From: an uncultured Peptococcaceae bacterium
Lineage (GTDB): Bacteria > Bacillota > Peptococcia > Peptococcales > Peptococcaceae
Assembly: GCA_902492275.1 (NCBI GenBank)
Contig: CABUKW010000013.1
Location: 1 to 36,040 of the forward strand
Reading direction: 5' to 3'
Length of the DNA stretch: 36,040 nucleotides
Shown one piece after another: positions 32,578-36,040 of this stretch. Each line of letters begins with the position of its first letter. The first letter of the stretch is position 1. Position numbers and translations under genes: made by a program. Below the pieces are notes generated by a model, which was given only the letters and a program-made list of their open reading frames with translations, had not been told where the DNA came from and did no database searches.

Positions 32578-34623
32578 ATGAAAAGACAAGCTTACACAAA
32601 CAAATTAATGGTGCTGGGTATCGACGGTATGGACCCCCGCATCAGCAAACGCTTAATGGACGAAGGCAGAATGCCTAACTTAAAAGCCTTCCGCGACCGC
32701 GGCGCTACCCGTGATGATATGGTACTGTTGGGTGCTATCCCAACCATCACCCCTCCATGCTGGACCACACTGGCTACCGGTGCTTATCCTGGTACCCACG
32801 GTATTACCTGCTACTGGAGACAATCTCCAGACAGTCTGGACGCTGTAGTCTACAACATGGACTCCCGTAACTGCACCGCAGAACAGATGTGGAACGTTAC
32901 CACCGAAGCCGGCATGAAAACGCTGGTATGGCATTGGCCAGGTTCCAGTTGGCCACCATCCACCAACAGCGAGCTGCTGAGCGTTGTAGACGGCACCCAG
33001 CCTGGCTCTGTCAACATGGGCGTGGCCCAGATGGACTGGGAAAAAATCATCGTAGCCACCCCAGACATTGAAGCTGTAAAATATGCGCCCCGCGTTGAAA
33101 AACCAGCCGGCGTTGGCTGCATCATGACCGATATCGACGACATGGTAGTCGGCGATAACGACGATGAAATGATGGAACTGTGGTGGGGTGACGAAGCCCG
33201 CAAAGGCGGCGAAATCCGTACCTATGTTACCTGCCTGGACGATACCGAAATGATGATTGGCGCTAAAGTAGCTTACGATATCATTAACTCTCCACTGAAA
33301 GACGCTGAAAAATGGGCTGCCGCTCCAGAAGGCGCTAAAGAATTTACTGTGCTGACCTCCGGCGGTGTGATGCGCCGTCCGGCTCTGATGCTGAAAAACG
33401 AACAAGGCCAGTATGACCGCGTAGCCATCTACAAAAACAAAAAAGCAACTGAACCAATCGTCACCGTAAAAGTAGGCGAAATGGTCAGCGCTGTAGACGA
33501 AGTAACCAAAAAGGAAGAAACCAAACCCTGCTATCGTTCCTATAAATTATTAGAGTTGGATCCAGCAGGCTCCATCGTTAGATTGTGGATCAGCAATGCT
33601 CTGGATATTTCCAACGATATGCTGTGGCATCCAGCCAACCTGCACAAACAGGTTATCGAAAACGTAGGCCATGTGCCTCCTGTTTCTCTGATTGGCGGCG
33701 AAGATTCTGAACTGGTAGACAAAATCTTTGAACCATCCTGGGATGTTTACAACCAGTGGCAGGCCGATTGCCTGAACTATTTGATTGACAACAACCACTA
33801 TGACGTTGTATTCAGCCATCTGCACAATGTAGACTGCGCTGGTCATCAGATTTGGCATTTAGGCCACACCCTGGAACCTTGGAAACACACCGACGAACAG
33901 GTATACCAGGGCCTGATTGAACGGATGTATGAACAGACCGACCGCTATTTCGGCCGTTTCCTGCATTATTTAGACGAAGGCTGGACCATCTTCCTGGTCA
34001 GCGACCACGGCTTAATCGTAGGCGAAAACGTTCCGCCGCTGATTGGCGAATACGGCGGCTTAAATGTGCCTGTTATGGAAGAACTGGGCTACACCGTAAT
34101 GAAAAAAGATGAAAACGGCAACAGCACCGGCGAAGTAGACTGGGAAAAAACCCGCGCTGTACAGATTCGCAGCAACTACATTTACATCAATCTGAAAGGC
34201 CGCGACAAAACCGGTATTGTAGACCCTGCTGACAAATACGCGCTGGAAGAACAGATTATCAACGATTTGTACAACTATAGAGATCCAGCCACAGGCCGCC
34301 GCGTAATTGGCATTTGCCTGCGCAACAAAGACGGCGTATTAATCGGCGTAAACGGTCCTGAATGCGGCGATATCTTCTTCTCCATCGAAGAAGGCTTCAA
34401 CCGTCTGCATGGCGACAGCTTATCCACTTCCTTGGGCTATTTCGGAACCTCCGTATCCCCACTGTTCGTGGCAGCCGGTGCCGGTATTAAAGAAAACTAT
34501 CTGACCGACAGAACCATCCGTCAGGTAGACGTAACGCCGACAATCGCAGCGCTGTTAGGCACCCGCTTCCCAGCCCAGTGCGAAGGCGCTCCAGTTTATC
34601 AGATTTTATCGGAAGATTTTTAA
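32578..34623 (+). CDS. Alkaline-phosphatase-superfamily hydrolase, type I phosphodiesterase/NPP type (cassette 3)
   Basis: The 681-residue protein is the third paralogue and the most divergent. It keeps GIDGMDPR, PTITPPCWTTLATG (nucleophile Thr), HLHNVDCAGHQIW, LVSDHGL, NRLHGDSLST and the lineage motifs HWPGSSWPPS and PAQCEGAPVYQIL. It lacks the FWN.HP element of the other two (CYWRQSP instead) and a signal peptide. AAAGGAG lies 11 bp before the ATG. Its base composition and codon choice (GGC, ACC, CTG, GAA, AAA) are visibly more biased than in the other two copies, which suggests high expression. It is second in the operon with the permease at 31104-32489 and ends at a strong terminator. Substrate unknown. 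Confidence 0.88.
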   Translation: MKRQAYTNKLMVLGIDGMDPRISKRLMDEGRMPNLKAFRDRGATRDDMVLLGAIPTITPPCWTTLATGAYPGTHGITCYWRQSPDSLDAVVYNMDSRNCTAEQMWNVTTEAGMKTLVWHWPGSSWPPSTNSELLSVVDGTQPGSVNMGVAQMDWEKIIVATPDIEAVKYAPRVEKPAGVGCIMTDIDDMVVGDNDDEMMELWWGDEARKGGEIRTYVTCLDDTEMMIGAKVAYDIINSPLKDAEKWAAAPEGAKEFTVLTSGGVMRRPALMLKNEQGQYDRVAIYKNKKATEPIVTVKVGEMVSAVDEVTKKEETKPCYRSYKLLELDPAGSIVRLWISNALDISNDMLWHPANLHKQVIENVGHVPPVSLIGGEDSELVDKIFEPSWDVYNQWQADCLNYLIDNNHYDVVFSHLHNVDCAGHQIWHLGHTLEPWKHTDEQVYQGLIERMYEQTDRYFGRFLHYLDEGWTIFLVSDHGLIVGENVPPLIGEYGGLNVPVMEELGYTVMKKDENGNSTGEVDWEKTRAVQIRSNYIYINLKGRDKTGIVDPADKYALEEQIINDLYNYRDPATGRRVIGICLRNKDGVLIGVNGPECGDIFFSIEEGFNRLHGDSLSTSLGYFGTSVSPLFVAAGAGIKENYLTDRTIRQVDVTPTIAALLGTRFPAQCEGAPVYQILSEDF

Positions 34624-34663
34624 TCTGAAAAGTTAAACTAGAATCATTTTATCTCTCTCACCA

Positions 34664-34705
34664 AAAAGACCTGACATGGAACCGCAATTCCATATCAGGT
34701 CTTTT
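34664..34705. terminator. Bidirectional intrinsic terminator after hydrolase 3
   Basis: AAAAGACCTGACATGGAA (34664-34681) pairs with TTCCATATCAGGTCTTTT (34688-34705) with a single mismatch and a 6-base loop, flanked by A- and T-rich runs. It separates cassette 3 from the convergent stalk/propeller gene. Confidence 0.9.
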
Positions 34706-34763
34706 CTCTTTTCGTCTTATACCTTTACTTTTCTTCTTACTATAAACGCTTACACAGCGGCTG

Positions 34764-36040
34764 CTATAGCTGCACCTGCACCAACTGATTGGTGCCCTCC
34801 AGCCGATACACCAGCAGTCCATTGGCGTTGATTACCGCCTGATCGCTGCAATCGGCGGTGGCGTATACTTGCTTCATGGTCTGTCCCGACGATGCAAACA
34901 CCATCAACCGGTAAGGATTTTTGGCCGTTTCCGCAAAATGGGCGATAACATAACCGTTTTGGCTGTAGAGCTGATTGACCTTAAATCCGGCATTGATTGT
35001 TTCCGTCTTGCCGGTCTGTTGATTCCAGAATAACAGATTGCCGTTTTCCTGACTGCGGTAATATACGCCGTTCTGCGCGGCAGCATAAAGGGTGCTGAAG
35101 GTTTTGTCGGAGCTGCCCACCAAGCCCAGATACTGCTCCTTCTCGGTTGTCAAATCCAGACGGTACAGATACCGCTGACTGTAATTAGCATCATTGGTGC
35201 CGTCGGCCTTGGTATAGGACAGATAATAAATACAATCGCCGGCAGCCTGATAGTCGGAAACAACCTTTTCACTGAGCTTTTCAGTGGCATTCGTTATCAG
35301 GTTTACCCCATACAAATAGGATTTTCCTGCGTTTCCAGTGTCTGCGTTTTTCTGATAGGCTGTTACATACAGCCGGTTGCGCTGTTTGTCATAGCCGCTG
35401 CTGTTAACGCTGTAGCAATAGCCTGTTGCGCCAACGGCTTTGGTCGTTCCGTCCTTGCACAAATAGGTCATGGGTACAGCCGGTGTGCCGCCCACCACCG
35501 GACCGTCTATCTGGATACAAAAATCGCCGAAATCCACAAACGGATCATAGGAACGCTGAATCAAATCCTTGCTGACCGTGTTGCCTTCTACCCGATACAA
35601 ACAATCGCCGCCTGTGCTGGCGCCACCAGTATGATAGCGATAATAAACCGAGCCGCCCATCTCTGTAATTTCAGCAAGAGGATAACCAGTAAAATAAAAA
35701 TCTTCATAGGGAATCATTCCCACCTGCTTGCGTTGCTTGTCGTCACTCAGTGCCGTAAGAGATCGGCGATATACCGTCCCCTGCTCGCCTTCATAGTACA
35801 AATACTGCTTATCAATAGCAAAATCGAAAATATCTGATTTATCTTCATACGTTGATTTCCGCCCGTCGCTCAACGTCACGCTGCTGGTTTTGACATTACC
35901 TGCATCAATAACCAGGCCGTTTTTGTTATCATAGCTGTACTTCCAGCCAAATTCATCTACCGCGAAGCGCCAAGTCAGCGGAAAATAGGTGACGTCCCGA
36001 TAAACCAACAACGGATACTGCTCCTTGCTGTTGATGATGG
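34764..36040 (-). CDS. Stalk-domain / DUF5050-like beta-propeller surface protein (partial, N-terminus outside window)
   Basis: The frame is open to the right edge and continues beyond it: the first codons seen read IINSKEQYPLLVYRDVT. The block YPLLVYRDVTYFPLTWRFAVD is the copper-amine-oxidase-N-like stalk domain found on exported Bacillota proteins. The rest (more than 350 residues) is made of repeated blades such as YLYYEGEQGTVYRR, GDCIYYLSYTKADG and GVYYRSQENGNLLFWN, a DUF5050-like propeller, ending LVYRLEGTNQLVQVQL. Signal peptide and true start lie outside. Inferred to be extracytoplasmic; ligand unknown. It converges on cassette 3 and has no visible link to it. Confidence 0.8.
   Translation of the reverse strand, partial: IINSKEQYPLLVYRDVTYFPLTWRFAVDEFGWKYSYDNKNGLVIDAGNVKTSSVTLSDGRKSTYEDKSDIFDFAIDKQYLYYEGEQGTVYRRSLTALSDDKQRKQVGMIPYEDFYFTGYPLAEITEMGGSVYYRYHTGGASTGGDCLYRVEGNTVSKDLIQRSYDPFVDFGDFCIQIDGPVVGGTPAVPMTYLCKDGTTKAVGATGYCYSVNSSGYDKQRNRLYVTAYQKNADTGNAGKSYLYGVNLITNATEKLSEKVVSDYQAAGDCIYYLSYTKADGTNDANYSQRYLYRLDLTTEKEQYLGLVGSSDKTFSTLYAAAQNGVYYRSQENGNLLFWNQQTGKTETINAGFKVNQLYSQNGYVIAHFAETAKNPYRLMVFASSGQTMKQVYATADCSDQAVINANGLLVYRLEGTNQLVQVQL

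Noticed and set aside
32680..33405. 241-residue minus-strand open frame within hydrolase 3
   Set aside because: It is the antisense of a codon-biased gene; long reverse frames are expected there, and the sequence is His/Phe-rich without known motifs.
1223..34623. The three hydrolases as sulfatases paired with sulfate permeases
   Set aside because: They lack the C/S-x-P-x-R formylglycine motif and have the Thr nucleophile of NPP-type enzymes.
1..36040. CRISPR arrays, insertion sequences, tRNA or rRNA genes
   Set aside because: No regularly spaced repeats, transposase-like frames with terminal inverted repeats, or conserved RNA sequences were seen on either strand.

Overview
The window most likely comes from a Bacillota chromosome, with the Negativicutes (Acidaminococcaceae-like) as my best guess. 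The evidence is the Firmicutes-type housekeeping run yicC-remA-gmk-rpoZ-coaBC-metK, a DUF6514-type small protein, purine-rich Shine-Dalgarno sites before nearly every gene, and anaerobe-style anion permeases and 2-hydroxyacid oxidation genes. The genus cannot be fixed from the sequence alone. There are no rRNA, tRNA, CRISPR or insertion-sequence features that I can see.

Layout. 1-4525: accessory cassette 1, an anion permease (cut by the left edge), a large alkaline-phosphatase-superfamily hydrolase and a divergent LysR regulator. 4640-9278: a Kef-type antiporter, a second LysR gene and a membrane-anchored endonuclease/exonuclease/phosphatase-fold protein. 9461-19847: a long minus-strand run, glcE-glcF-glcD-ygiQ-yicC-remA-gmk-rpoZ-coaBC-metK. 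20022-22223: a dihydrouridine synthase coupled to a SUKH-like/TPR protein. 22425-27135: cassette 2 (LysR, permease, hydrolase). 27711-29816: a DUF6514-type small protein and a NUDIX-MutY-NUDIX fusion. 29832-34623: cassette 3 (LysR, a different permease, hydrolase). 34764-36040: a stalk-domain/beta-propeller surface protein cut by the right edge.

The outstanding feature is three copies, within 35 kb, of one module: LysR-type regulator + multi-span anion permease of the DASS/ion-transporter type + a 674-687 residue hydrolase of the type I phosphodiesterase/nucleotide pyrophosphatase family without a signal peptide. The three hydrolases are clear paralogues with all metal-ligand motifs and a threonine nucleophile. 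The permeases fall into two types (copies 1 and 2 alike, copy 3 different), and gene order is hydrolase-permease in copies 1 and 2 but permease-hydrolase in copy 3. Modules 1 and 2 are visibly AT-rich, while module 3 has the base composition and codon choice of well-expressed core genes. The simplest reading is import of an anionic phosphate or phosphonate ester followed by cytoplasmic cleavage, each module tuned to its own substrate and inducer. The substrate is unknown. Palindromes in the regulatory gaps (TATCATGATA twice in module 1, CGATAT-N3-ATATCG in module 3, an 18-bp perfect palindrome in the module 2 leader) are candidate operators.
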